Notes: generated by a model from the sequence alone, not told the origin. 64,000 bases of DNA from JAAURB01 sp049647265 (GCA_049647265.1 JBARXJ010000058.1:1-64000); one strand, 5' to 3'; shown: positions 55,419 through 63,083, counted from the first letter of the stretch. Numbers and translations: made by a program.

Positions 55419-56219
55419 ATGGAAACCCCTAGAATTTGTTTTCTTCATATTCCTAAAACCGCTGGAACTTCTATAACCTCAGTGATTGCAAAATCCTTTG
55501 AAAGAGAAGAGATTTGTCCAGGACGAACCATGTTAGATTATAAAGATAAAGAGGAAGAAGAACTGGCAAAATATAAGTTTTACAAGGGACATATATATTA
55601 TGAATTTGCTATAGAAAAATTACCTAAAGATACAAAATTTGTCACAGTACTGCGGGATCCAGTAGAAAGAGTAATATCCTTGTATAAGTTTTGGAGAAGT
55701 CATCCTCAGAATTTTTTTGAAGATCCAAGTATACCAGATATTATTAAGCATGGGCCAAGAATGGCAAAGGATTTAGACTTTCTTCATTTTATTAAGAGTG
55801 AAGATAATTTTGTGGTTCAATCTACTAGAAATGCTCAATTAAGACAGCTTTCAAGAAAATCAATTGGAGCTAGGGCTTTAAATCAAAATAGAAAAAACTT
55901 GAATGAGGTTATAGAAGACATACAAAATTATGCCGTAGTTGGAGTACAAGAATTATTACCATTTTTTGCTATTGAATACAATGAATACATTGGCTCAAAA
56001 GTTATAGAAAATATTCCTAGCAAAAATATATCAAAGAAGGAGGGACAATTCAAGGATTTAACCCCCCATCAGCTTCGAGAAGCAAAAGAGTTATTGATAC
56101 AGGAAAATCAAATGGAAGTGGAGCTTTATGAAAGAGTAAGATCTTTAATCATGCAGAGAGCAAGTGAATGGATGTCAAATTATTTACTGCAAGGATGTGC
56201 ATCTATGAGCCAAAAGTAA
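55419..56219 (+). CDS. Sulfotransferase family protein
   Basis: A 266-residue Sulfotransfer_2-like enzyme. CFLHIPKTAGTSITSVI is the PAPS loop at residue 7, and FVTVLRDPVERVISLYKFW near 75 carries the 3'-phosphate arginine and serine. YVGHIYYEF-like YKGHIYYEFA precedes it. Its domain is close to the one at 44.7 kb but lacks the coiled coil and beta tail. It lies 44 bases behind the TPR-sulfotransferase gene, so the two are likely co-transcribed. The acceptor is unknown. Confidence 0.85.
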   Translation: METPRICFLHIPKTAGTSITSVIAKSFEREEICPGRTMLDYKDKEEEELAKYKFYKGHIYYEFAIEKLPKDTKFVTVLRDPVERVISLYKFWRSHPQNFFEDPSIPDIIKHGPRMAKDLDFLHFIKSEDNFVVQSTRNAQLRQLSRKSIGARALNQNRKNLNEVIEDIQNYAVVGVQELLPFFAIEYNEYIGSKVIENIPSKNISKKEGQFKDLTPHQLREAKELLIQENQMEVELYERVRSLIMQRASEWMSNYLLQGCASMSQK

Positions 56220-56303
56220 CGTTAAAACTACGCTATGATACATTTTATCTAGTAAAGTTCATGTATTCTCTGTTCTGTTAACTAATTGCTGTGAGGTTTA
56301 AAA

Positions 56304-56981
56304 ATGTCAGATACAACTATGGTCAAATTCTCTGTACCAGAAAAATTTCGTCGAGGATCTTTACGTCATGATGAGCGTGATTCTGTAGACTCAGCTATGA
56401 AATTGCTCGATTTAATTAATAAGTATGCTCCAATTGAAGGAGCAAAAATTCTCGACTTTGGCTGTGGAGTAAAGCTTGTTCAAGGACTCATTGAGAAAGA
56501 TAATCCCCACCTCAAATATACTGGAGTAGATGTATATGAAGAAATGATCAATTACTTGACTGAAAACTGTAACTATCAAAGCTTTGAATTTAAAGTACTG
56601 AATTTTTATAACGAAATGTATAATAATAAGAAGGGTCAAAAAATGACTGAAGAGTCTAATTTACCTATCGATCCTGACAAGTTTGACATAATCACGATGT
56701 TTTCAGTCGTAACGCATTTAAATCCTGAAGATACACTGGCAACATTAAAAATACTTAAAAAATATGCTCATAGTAAAACTAAGCTAATTTTCTCAACATT
56801 TGTTGATGAAAATCAGAAAGAAGATTTTATTGATAAAGTTCCTGAGAAACCTCTTTTAAAAGCATACTATCGTCGAAGTTTTTTGGAAGATATTCTTACT
56901 GACTCAGGGTGGTCTATTTTATCATTAAATAAACCAATCCCTCGTCTTATTCAGCACTATTATGTGTGTCAACCCGTATAG
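56304..56981 (+). CDS. Class I SAM-dependent methyltransferase
   Basis: A 225-residue methyltransferase. GAKILDFGCGVKLVQGLIE near residue 45 is the SAM-binding motif I, YTGVDVYEEMINYL is motif II, and FDIITMFSVVTHLNPEDTL is the motif IV region with the usual HL. No other domain is present. It lies in the sulfotransferase run, so methylation of the same glycan is the best guess. The ATG follows GAGG in CTGTGAGGTTTAAA. Confidence 0.82.
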   Translation: MSDTTMVKFSVPEKFRRGSLRHDERDSVDSAMKLLDLINKYAPIEGAKILDFGCGVKLVQGLIEKDNPHLKYTGVDVYEEMINYLTENCNYQSFEFKVLNFYNEMYNNKKGQKMTEESNLPIDPDKFDIITMFSVVTHLNPEDTLATLKILKKYAHSKTKLIFSTFVDENQKEDFIDKVPEKPLLKAYYRRSFLEDILTDSGWSILSLNKPIPRLIQHYYVCQPV

Positions 56982-57103
56982 AATTGTCTAACTGATTTCT
57001 TCATAAGAGAGTTGAGTTAAGTAACAGTTTCATTCTATAAACAAAATTGTTACTTAGCAGCTATAGCTTGAGAAAATCAAAAATTTATTACATCGTTTTT
57101 TTA

Positions 57104-59134
57104 ATGCATACTAATTTGATAAATCTCAATAAATATCTGGATGAAGCCAAGCACCTAAAGAAAGAAGGTAAACTCGATCAGGCGGCTATAAAATGTCGTA
57201 AAGCTCTTCAAATCGATCAAAATTATACTCCTGCTTTGAATCAGTTGGCAGGTATTTATGAACAGGAGAGTGAGTTAGCTCAAGCTATTCTGTGCTATGA
57301 AAAAATTTTTACAATCAATCCACAAGATAGTAAAGTATACAAAAAATTAGTCAAACTTTTAACGCATCAAGGTGAGCTGGCTCAAGTCATTACTGTATAC
57401 CAAAATATTATCACTACATCTGAACCAACTGCTCAAATTTATAAAGATTTTGGTGACACATTAATAAAAGTTAATCAAATTGATGAAGCAATTGCTGCTT
57501 ATGAAAAAGCTGTTGAGTTGGATTCAGGTTTTCCCAGGCTTTATCAAGAACTAGCAAAGGCTTATTCTATTAAAGCTCAGTACAGCGCTCAACACAATAA
57601 ATTTGATCAAGCTATATCAGCTTATCGTAAAGCAATAGCCTTACCTACAGTTCCTACTGTGGTTTATAAGCAGTTATCCAGTTTTTTGTTGAAAAATAGT
57701 AATTTACTAGAGTCGATTGAAATTTATTGGGAAGCTTTAGAGGTAAATTCAACTTATAAAAGTGAAGAGGAACAGTTAGAAGGGTTACACTCTCATTTAG
57801 GTAGAGTCATTATTCAATTAGCTATTAAACAAGCTCAATTAGAACAAGCTGAAATTTGTTTTAAAAAAGTCTATAATAGGAAAAATACTTATTTCTGGTG
57901 TAACTATCTGTTGGGTAATACCTTAGCTAAACAAGATAAACTAGAGGAAGCTAAGTTTTTTTATGAGAAAGCTTTACAACTAAAACCTGATTTTTATCAA
58001 GCGAACTTGGAATTAGGTAAGCTTTTTGTGAAACAAGAACAATGGGAAAAAGCATTTGACCATCATATAAAGGCTATTCAAATTCGCCCCAAATTTCATG
58101 AAGCTCATAAATATTGGCTTGTGTGTTTTAAAAAATTTAGTGAAACAGATAATATAGATAGATTAGAAGCACAAATCAAGAAGTATCAGAAGAATACGGA
58201 TAAGATACAGTTATCTCAATTAGATTTAATAGACGTTTATCTTAATATTTCAAAAGCTTCGGTGCGTTCAGGTCATTTGCAAGAAGCAATTGAATATAAT
58301 CAAAAAGCAACTTATCTCTTAACAAAAAATACTCAACCAGAGTACGTTCAACAGTACTGGAAGCGCGGAAAGTTACAGGGGCCAAATTTTTTAATCATAG
58401 GTGTAATGAAATGTGGCACTACTGCTCTCTATGATTATATCATTCAGCATCCTAAAGTAATATCATCAGTAGTAAAAGAAATTAATACAGATGGTTTAGC
58501 TCAGAAATCGCAAAAGTTTAAAATCAATAGAGATTACTATCTGTCTTTTTTTCCTCCCATACCTGAAAATAGTGATTATATAACAGGAGAAGCTAGTCCT
58601 ACCTATATCCATGTTTCTAATACCCCTAAGCTGGTATCTAATTACTTTCCCCATGCGAAGATTATGGTGATTCTAAGAAATCCTGTTAAGCGATTAATTT
58701 CTCAGTATCACTTTTTCGTGAAAAAAAGTAAAGAAATGCGATCTTTAGAACAAATATTAGAATCTGAGTTTAAAATTTTAAGCAAGGAGAAAGACTTTCA
58801 TAAAATTACGGACGAGTATGCAAGAACAAATAGATGGTTTTTAGCACATGGTTTGTACGTATATTTCTTAGAAAAATGGATGAGTATTATTCCAAAAGAA
58901 CAATTCCTAATTGTTAAAAGTGAAGACCTAAGTCAAAGTCCAGCTACAGTGATGAGTCAAGTCTTTCAATTTTTAGATGTACCTGAGTATGACTCAATTC
59001 AATTTCCCCAAAAAAATAAAGGAACGTATTCCTCAAAAATAAATCCAGATTTGCTTGCTCGTTTGCAAGACTTCTACCGACCCCATAACCAACGATTAGA
59101 AGAATTTTTAGGACGGAAGTTTGACTGGGATTAA
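57104..59134 (+). CDS. TPR protein fused to a C-terminal sulfotransferase domain
   Basis: From the ATG at 57104 the protein has 676 residues. Residues about 5-420 hold ten or so TPRs (AIKCRKALQIDQNYTPALNQ, AIAAYEKAVELDSGFPRLYQ). Residues about 425-676 are a sulfotransferase of the heparan/N-deacetylase-like type: NFLIIGVMKCGTTALYDYI loop, GEASPTYI, IMVILRNPVKRLISQYHFF and a C-terminal LEEFLGRKFDW. This TPR-sulfotransferase order is the reverse of the one at 46.8 kb, and the sulfotransferase subtype differs. An upstream in-frame TTG at 57047 gives an unrelated N-terminus. Confidence 0.85.
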   Translation: MHTNLINLNKYLDEAKHLKKEGKLDQAAIKCRKALQIDQNYTPALNQLAGIYEQESELAQAILCYEKIFTINPQDSKVYKKLVKLLTHQGELAQVITVYQNIITTSEPTAQIYKDFGDTLIKVNQIDEAIAAYEKAVELDSGFPRLYQELAKAYSIKAQYSAQHNKFDQAISAYRKAIALPTVPTVVYKQLSSFLLKNSNLLESIEIYWEALEVNSTYKSEEEQLEGLHSHLGRVIIQLAIKQAQLEQAEICFKKVYNRKNTYFWCNYLLGNTLAKQDKLEEAKFFYEKALQLKPDFYQANLELGKLFVKQEQWEKAFDHHIKAIQIRPKFHEAHKYWLVCFKKFSETDNIDRLEAQIKKYQKNTDKIQLSQLDLIDVYLNISKASVRSGHLQEAIEYNQKATYLLTKNTQPEYVQQYWKRGKLQGPNFLIIGVMKCGTTALYDYIIQHPKVISSVVKEINTDGLAQKSQKFKINRDYYLSFFPPIPENSDYITGEASPTYIHVSNTPKLVSNYFPHAKIMVILRNPVKRLISQYHFFVKKSKEMRSLEQILESEFKILSKEKDFHKITDEYARTNRWFLAHGLYVYFLEKWMSIIPKEQFLIVKSEDLSQSPATVMSQVFQFLDVPEYDSIQFPQKNKGTYSSKINPDLLARLQDFYRPHNQRLEEFLGRKFDWD

Positions 59135-59235
59135 TAAAGATAATCTTTAGTTAAAATGCGATCGCGTAGCGTGGCGGTAGCTGTATCGCGCTCTGGCATA
59201 TCCTGAGTGTTAAAAGAAGTAACCGTAGAGTTAGA

Positions 59236-59292
59236 GTTTTCAAGCGTTGGCGTAGCCTCTCTACAAAGAGAATTGCCTAGCCTCTCTTCTAT
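59236..59292. repeat. Dispersed repeat, copy A, upstream of the DUF6883 gene
   Basis: 57 bases that match copy B (59967-60023) at 51 positions. The core TTGGCGTAGCCTCTCTACAA is identical and holds a small CTCT/AGAG hairpin. It lies 53 bases before the DUF6883 start and resembles the small dispersed repeats known from filamentous cyanobacteria. Confidence 0.65.
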
Positions 59293-59344
59293 GGTACTCA
59301 TTACTGATAGAATAACGGTAAGCTTGATGAATTTGTGAGAGGGT

Positions 59345-59677
59345 ATGAAACTTCCGAATCCCAGAGATGCAATCATCGATGAGCGGAAACTATTAGGCTA
59401 CTGCCTTAATCCTAATCACTCAGAGGGACAACATAAAGCTCGTGTCTTCAAATCCGCATTAGATCTAGACCAGAGTCATTTTGCTCAACTTAAAGTCGCT
59501 CTTTTAGAAGCCATTGAAACCTGTGAAGCGACTCCAGACAAAAATAATCCCTATGGTCAAAAATATATCATAGATTTTTCCATGACTCACAATGATAAAA
59601 CAGCTATAATTCATAGCGTTTGGATAGTTAGAACAAATGAAAACTTCCCTCGTCTAGTGACTTGTTATGTTCTCTAG
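59345..59677 (+). CDS. DUF6883 family protein, probable module partner of DUF4926
   Basis: A 110-residue protein starting MKLPNPRDAIIDERKLLGYC, with NPNHSEGQHKARVF and a C-terminal FPRLVTCYVL, the DUF6883 pattern. DUF6883 proteins are small, occur in accessory regions and often sit next to a DUF4926 gene, as here (18 bases apart). The arrangement resembles a toxin-antitoxin or toxin-immunity pair, but no activity is established to my knowledge. It lies behind the last sulfotransferase and heads the row of small two-gene modules. Confidence 0.75.
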   Translation: MKLPNPRDAIIDERKLLGYCLNPNHSEGQHKARVFKSALDLDQSHFAQLKVALLEAIETCEATPDKNNPYGQKYIIDFSMTHNDKTAIIHSVWIVRTNENFPRLVTCYVL

Positions 59678-59695
59678 CTTTAAAAGGTTAATTAG

Positions 59696-59923
59696 ATGAA
59701 ATTATTAGATGTTGTTGCACTCTTAGAAAACCATCCAGAACTTCATTTATATCGAGGACAAGTTGGAACTATTGTCGAAGAATATGAACCGGGAGTCTTT
59801 GAAGTAGAATTTAGTAACCTTCAAGGCCAAGCCTATGCAATCGAAACCCTACCAGCTTACCAACTCATGCTCCTTTATTATCAACCTTTTGAAAATAAAA
59901 CAGTTGCCGATGTTACTAAATGA
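59696..59923 (+). CDS. DUF4926 family protein
   Basis: A 75-residue protein with the DUF4926 pattern: LLDVVALLENHPEL, then RGQVGTIVEEYEPGVFEVEF, a small SH3-like beta barrel. It follows the DUF6883 gene directly on the same strand. Such small beta proteins commonly partner DUF6883; I infer a bicistronic module. No signal or membrane part is present. Confidence 0.75.
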   Translation: MKLLDVVALLENHPELHLYRGQVGTIVEEYEPGVFEVEFSNLQGQAYAIETLPAYQLMLLYYQPFENKTVADVTK

Positions 59924-59966
59924 TGATAGTCTTTAAATCCTGGACTTTGAGAGAAGTTACCATAGA

Positions 59967-60068
59967 GTTTTCAAGGGTTGGCGTAGCCTCTCTACAAAGA
60001 GAATCGCAAACCATCTCTTCTATTTATTCGGTTTACCGTACCTAGAGTATTCGGTTCTTTGGACTTGA
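59967..60068. repeat. Dispersed repeat, copy B, upstream of the UPF0175/DUF3368 module
   Basis: A composite of two parts. The first 57 bases match copy A at 51 positions. The last 66 (60003-60068) match copy C (62585-62650) at 62. It contains CGGTTTACCG and two TATTCGGTT units. It lies 160 bases before the antitoxin start in an otherwise gene-less 305-base gap. Confidence 0.7.
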
Positions 60069-60228
60069 CAATCTAAAAAGATATAAACTTCTCTTGAGAA
60101 AGTGGCAATGATGGAGTGATCGTGGGCTAAAGAATACACCTGAGAGGACATTACGCGCGATCGCAAAATTCCGCTAATTGAGAAAAGACAGTAATATGAA
60201 GTAAAACTGTGTTAATTCATCTCAAACC

Positions 60229-60525
60229 ATGTCAACCCACTCTTCCTCAATCCCCATCCAATTCACATTGCAATTAAATCATATTCCTGATGCCATTCAC
60301 CAAGAAGCCGAATTCAATGCCAAAGAAGCCTATATCATGACCTTGCTGCGACATGGTATTATCTCCAGTGGACGCGCTGCTCGACTACTGAATATTTCTC
60401 GCGTTGAAATCTTTGAGCGCATGAGCCGATACCAAATCTCTCCGTTTGACGATACCTTAACTCAAGACCAACTCAAACATCAAGTGACTCAGGCTCGACA
60501 GCTTCTTGAGCAAAACAATCTATGA
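60229..60525 (+). CDS. UPF0175 family antitoxin
   Basis: A 98-residue protein of the UPF0175 family. The N-terminal part (FTLQLNHIPDAIHQEAEFNA) leads to a helix-turn-helix-like LLRHGIISSGRAARLLNISR, then EIFERMSRYQISPF. These proteins are encoded next to DUF3368 PIN-domain toxins and are taken as their antitoxins, probably also repressing their own promoter. The stop codon overlaps the toxin ATG by 4 bases (ATGA), which suggests translational coupling. The toxin gene it controls is interrupted by a TnpB element. Confidence 0.82.
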   Translation: MSTHSSSIPIQFTLQLNHIPDAIHQEAEFNAKEAYIMTLLRHGIISSGRAARLLNISRVEIFERMSRYQISPFDDTLTQDQLKHQVTQARQLLEQNNL

Positions 60526-60914
60526 TTATTGTCTCAGACACCACTCCCATTAGCGAATTGGCAAAAATTGGACAACTCAACCTATTGAAAGAAGTCTTTG
60601 GAAAATTAATCATCCCTCAAGAAGTTTACCAAGAAATTACGACTGGAAATCATCCGGCTGTCACAATTGTTCCCTCTCTTAACTGGATTGAAGTTCATTC
60701 TATTAGTAATTCTCAACAGGTTTTAGAGCTACAAACAACTACTGGTTTAGATTTAGGTGAATGTGCCGCTATTGTTTTAGCCGAAGAGTTGAAAGCTGTT
60801 CAAATATTAATAGATGATCGAGCCGCTAGAATTGTAGCAGAGTCAAAACAATTAGCAGTGATTGGTACAATTGGTACATTACCCTTTAATGTCGAAAGAA
60901 GGCTCGCGCTCTAA
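60522..60914 (+). CDS. DUF3368 PIN-like toxin, C-terminus replaced by element sequence
   Basis: A VapC-like RNase toxin of the DUF3368 group. The acidic residues expected of PIN domains are present: D6 in IIVSDTTPISEL, E in EVYQEI, D in TGLDLGECAAIVLAEE, and DDRAARIVAES. The native frame holds for 120 codons up to TIGTL. The last ten codons (PFNVERRLAL) come from the left end of the TnpB element, which starts at 60883 and brings a stop codon. The lost 41 codons lie beyond the element at 62433. The truncated protein keeps its catalytic acids but lacks its last helix-strand-helix, so activity is doubtful. Confidence 0.85.
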   Translation: MIIVSDTTPISELAKIGQLNLLKEVFGKLIIPQEVYQEITTGNHPAVTIVPSLNWIEVHSISNSQQVLELQTTTGLDLGECAAIVLAEELKAVQILIDDRAARIVAESKQLAVIGTIGTLPFNVERRLAL

Positions 60915-60933
60915 GCTTTACTTGAGCGTCGAG
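60903..60933 (+). other. Left-end subterminal hairpin of the TnpB element
   Basis: CTCGCGCTC (60903-60911), loop TAAGCTTTACTT, then GAGCG-T-CGAG (60924-60933): nine paired bases with one bulged T. It starts 20 bases inside the left tip. Confidence 0.75.
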
Positions 60934-61049
60934 ATGGCAGTTTCTTTATGTCGGGGAACCCGCCAACAGAACAGCATCATGAATTTCGACCAACAAAAAA
61001 GGATGCAGAATCTCTGCTTATCCGGCTTTGTTTGTGGTAAAATTGACTT

Positions 61050-62387
61050 ATGATAGTTAGAGAAGCCAAGCTGTTAAACGGATCTAAGCTGCAATATCAA
61101 GCCTTAGATTCAGCCATAAGAACTGCTCAATTCATCAGAAACAAAGCAGTTAGATTATGGCGTGATGAGCCAGATGTAAACAAAGCGCGTCTATCTCTGC
61201 TGTGCAAAGAACTGGCTCGCGAGTTTCCCTTTGCTAAAAAGTTAAACTCAATGGCACGTCAAGCCTCGACAGAAAGGGCTTGGAACTCAATCTCTAGTTT
61301 CTATCGTCGCTGTAGAGAGGGAGCCAAGAATAAAGGATACCCTCAGTTTAAAAAGCATTCTCGCTCTGTTGAATACAAAACTTCAGGCTGGAAACTTTCA
61401 GAGGATTGTTTAACCATTATTTTCACCGATGGTTTTGCAGCCGGGAAATTTTCTCTGTTCTGTAATCATCAGACAAGAGAGGATCTATTTAGACTCAAAA
61501 TTAATCGGGTTAGAGTTGTTAAACGAGCAGATGGTTCTCTTGGTGCGCGTTCCCTAGGTGATTGCGAATCACCGGGGTCGCACCGCTATTATGCTCAGTT
61601 CTGTTTCGATGCTAACCGTCAAGAGGCGGGAAACTATACGGGAGATGTTATTGGTATCGATTTAGGTCTCAAGTATTTTTACAAAGATCAAAACGATAAT
61701 GCTGTAATCTATCCCAAGTATTTAAGACGGGCAGAGAAGCGAATAAAGAAACTATCTCGTCGATTATCAAGAAAGTTTGTAAAAGGTAAAAAACCTCAAT
61801 CAAACAACTACCATAAAGCCAGAATTAGACTGGGCAAATCTCATTTGAAGGTTCAAAGACAGCGTAAAGACTGGGCGGTTAAGTCAGCTCGGTGCGTAGC
61901 TCACTCTAACGATGTGATTGTCTATGAAGACCTGAAGATACAAAACATGGTCAAGAATCATCATCTGGCAAAGTCTATTTCTGATGCTTCGTGGTATCAA
62001 TTCACTCAATGGCTAGATTATTTTGGGAAAGTTTGGGATAAAACGGTCATTGCTGTTACACCTAATTATACATCCCAAGACTGCTCTAATTGTGGTCATC
62101 GGGTCAAGAAAACACTCAGCACCAGAACTCATCAGTGCCCCAAATGTCAGATAGAAATCTGTCGGGATACAAACGCGGCATTGAACATTTTGAAGCATGG
62201 CATGAATATTCTAGGAATTGAGTGGAATCGAAACAACAGTACCCAAGGGCATTGGGAAACTGCCGGGAAAGCCTCCTGTGGAGGAGCTTCGCTAACGGGA
62301 ACGCTTGAGGAGACTACCGCCTCTGCTGTTAATGGGCAACTTGAAACAGTAAGTGGTGTCGCTGAATCAAGAATCACAAATACGTGA
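61050..62387 (+). CDS. tnpB: TnpB RNA-guided nuclease
   Basis: A 445-residue TnpB, the ancestor group of Cas12, which uses a guide RNA made from the element's right end to cut DNA next to a target motif. The RuvC residues are intact: D204 in GIDLGLK, E293 in VYEDL and D373 in CRDTNAA. The zinc ribbon CSNCG and CPKC lies between the last two. A 51-base in-frame palindromic insertion (residues about 163-179) splits the KRADG and YYAQF segments, and a second G/C-rich stretch lies near the C-terminus. It is the only gene of its element and is oriented with the toxin gene it interrupts. Confidence 0.93.
   Translation: MIVREAKLLNGSKLQYQALDSAIRTAQFIRNKAVRLWRDEPDVNKARLSLLCKELAREFPFAKKLNSMARQASTERAWNSISSFYRRCREGAKNKGYPQFKKHSRSVEYKTSGWKLSEDCLTIIFTDGFAAGKFSLFCNHQTREDLFRLKINRVRVVKRADGSLGARSLGDCESPGSHRYYAQFCFDANRQEAGNYTGDVIGIDLGLKYFYKDQNDNAVIYPKYLRRAEKRIKKLSRRLSRKFVKGKKPQSNNYHKARIRLGKSHLKVQRQRKDWAVKSARCVAHSNDVIVYEDLKIQNMVKNHHLAKSISDASWYQFTQWLDYFGKVWDKTVIAVTPNYTSQDCSNCGHRVKKTLSTRTHQCPKCQIEICRDTNAALNILKHGMNILGIEWNRNNSTQGHWETAGKASCGGASLTGTLEETTASAVNGQLETVSGVAESRITNT
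61536..61586. repeat. 51-bp palindromic insertion inside tnpB
   Basis: Exactly 17 codons lie between the conserved KRADG and YYAQF parts of TnpB. Nested arms are GGTGCG with CGCACC, and GGTGATT with AATCACC around GCG. Being a multiple of three with no stop, it leaves the frame open and adds SLGARSLGDCESPGSHR. Confidence 0.65.
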
Positions 62388-62448
62388 GAATCCCGCGCTG
62401 TAATTTTTAATTCAGCGCCGGGAGTATGTCAATCTTAGCTAAGGATAG
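62250..62448 (+). ncRNA. Predicted omega/reRNA scaffold and guide of the TnpB element
   Basis: TnpB elements make a guide RNA from the 3' end of tnpB through the right tip, with the guide being the bases just outside. Here that guide would begin TCTTAGCTAAGGATAG at 62433, toxin-gene sequence. The scaffold includes the right-end hairpin. The 5' limit is a guess; the 3' limit assumes a guide of about 16 bases. Confidence 0.4.
62391..62423 (+). other. Right-end subterminal hairpin of the TnpB element
   Basis: TCCCGCGCTG (62391-62400), loop TAATTTTTAATT, then CAGCGC-C-GGGA (62413-62423): ten paired bases with one bulged C, 9 bases from the right tip. It has the same design as the left hairpin. 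Confidence 0.8.
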
Positions 62449-62557
62449 AGGAGTAATTACTCATATTAAACCCATATTATATCAACTTATTGCCAGTGGA
62501 AAATGGATTAGTATAAGTCTTTATCAACACGCTCTTAATCAAGCGCAGGAATTATAA
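62433..62557 (+). pseudogene. Severed C-terminal part of the DUF3368 toxin
   Basis: Forty-one codons after the element read LLAKDRGVITHIKPILYQL and continue to LYQHALNQAQEL-stop (first codon shared with base 60882). This is the typical DUF3368 end. It has no start codon of its own and is presumably not translated. Confidence 0.85.
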
Positions 62558-62584
62558 ATTGCATTGTAGCGCAATGCGGACGCG

Positions 62585-62650
62585 ATCGCAAACCATCTCT
62601 TCTATTTATTCGGTTTACCGAACTTAAAGTATTCGGTTATTTGGACTTGA
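62585..62650. repeat. Dispersed repeat, copy C, upstream of the DUF433/DUF5615 module
   Basis: 66 bases matching 60003-60068 at 62 positions, including ACCATCTCTTCTATTTATTC and both TATTCGGTT units. It begins 27 bases after the severed toxin end and lies 115 bases before the DUF433 start. Confidence 0.75.
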
Positions 62651-62765
62651 TCTAAAGTGATCGCCATACCGAGTACCGCAACGCGATCGCCTGTGCGAAA
62701 GCACTTATCGCATATAAAATATAAAGTAAACTGACTACTCTAGTCATCGAGCGGCTTAAACAAAA

Positions 62766-63083
62766 ATGACCCTCTTACAAACCGAGTACAAATACATTCA
62801 ACTGAATGACCATCATGTTGCTTTGATTACTGGAACACGAATGAAAGTGGTTGAACTAATCTCAGCAATTAAAGCTTACAACTGGACTCCTGAACAATTA
62901 ACTGAACAATTTCCTCACCTCTCTCTCAGCCAAATTCATTCTGCCCTCGCCTACTACTGGGATCACCAGAGTGATATTGATACAGACATTCAACAGCGAC
63001 TTCAAACCGCCCAAACCCTCAGACAGCAAGCTGGAGAGTCTTCTTTTGCCACCCGCATCAGAATAGAAGGTTTACTCGAATGA
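62766..63083 (+). CDS. DUF433 family antitoxin
   Basis: A 105-residue DUF433 protein with a winged helix-turn-helix-like core: GTRMKVVELISAIKAYNWT, then PEQLTEQFPHLSLSQIHSAL and YYWDHQ. DUF433 proteins pair with DUF5615 PIN-like toxins as antitoxins and probable autorepressors. Its stop overlaps the next ATG by 4 bases (ATGA), the same coupling as in the UPF0175/DUF3368 pair upstream. This module appears intact, unlike its neighbour. Confidence 0.88.
   Translation: MTLLQTEYKYIQLNDHHVALITGTRMKVVELISAIKAYNWTPEQLTEQFPHLSLSQIHSALAYYWDHQSDIDTDIQQRLQTAQTLRQQAGESSFATRIRIEGLLE

Larger units (their letters stand above)
60883..62432 (+). mobile_element. TnpB-only IS200/IS605-type element inserted in a toxin gene
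   Basis: A 1550-base element. Left flank ends in TTAC (60879-60882), and the right tip is TCAA (62429-62432), the cleavage-site pair known from IS608-type elements. Each end has a subterminal hairpin with a 12-base loop and a single bulge. There is no target duplication, as expected. It carries tnpB but no tnpA, so it would need a transposase in trans. Joining 60882 to 62433 restores an in-frame DUF3368 gene of 161 codons, which fixes the boundaries. Confidence 0.88.

Noticed and set aside
60862..61053. 63-codon open frame across the left end of the TnpB element
   Set aside because: It spans the toxin-element junction and the left hairpin, overlaps tnpB by 4 bases and has no ribosome site or family.
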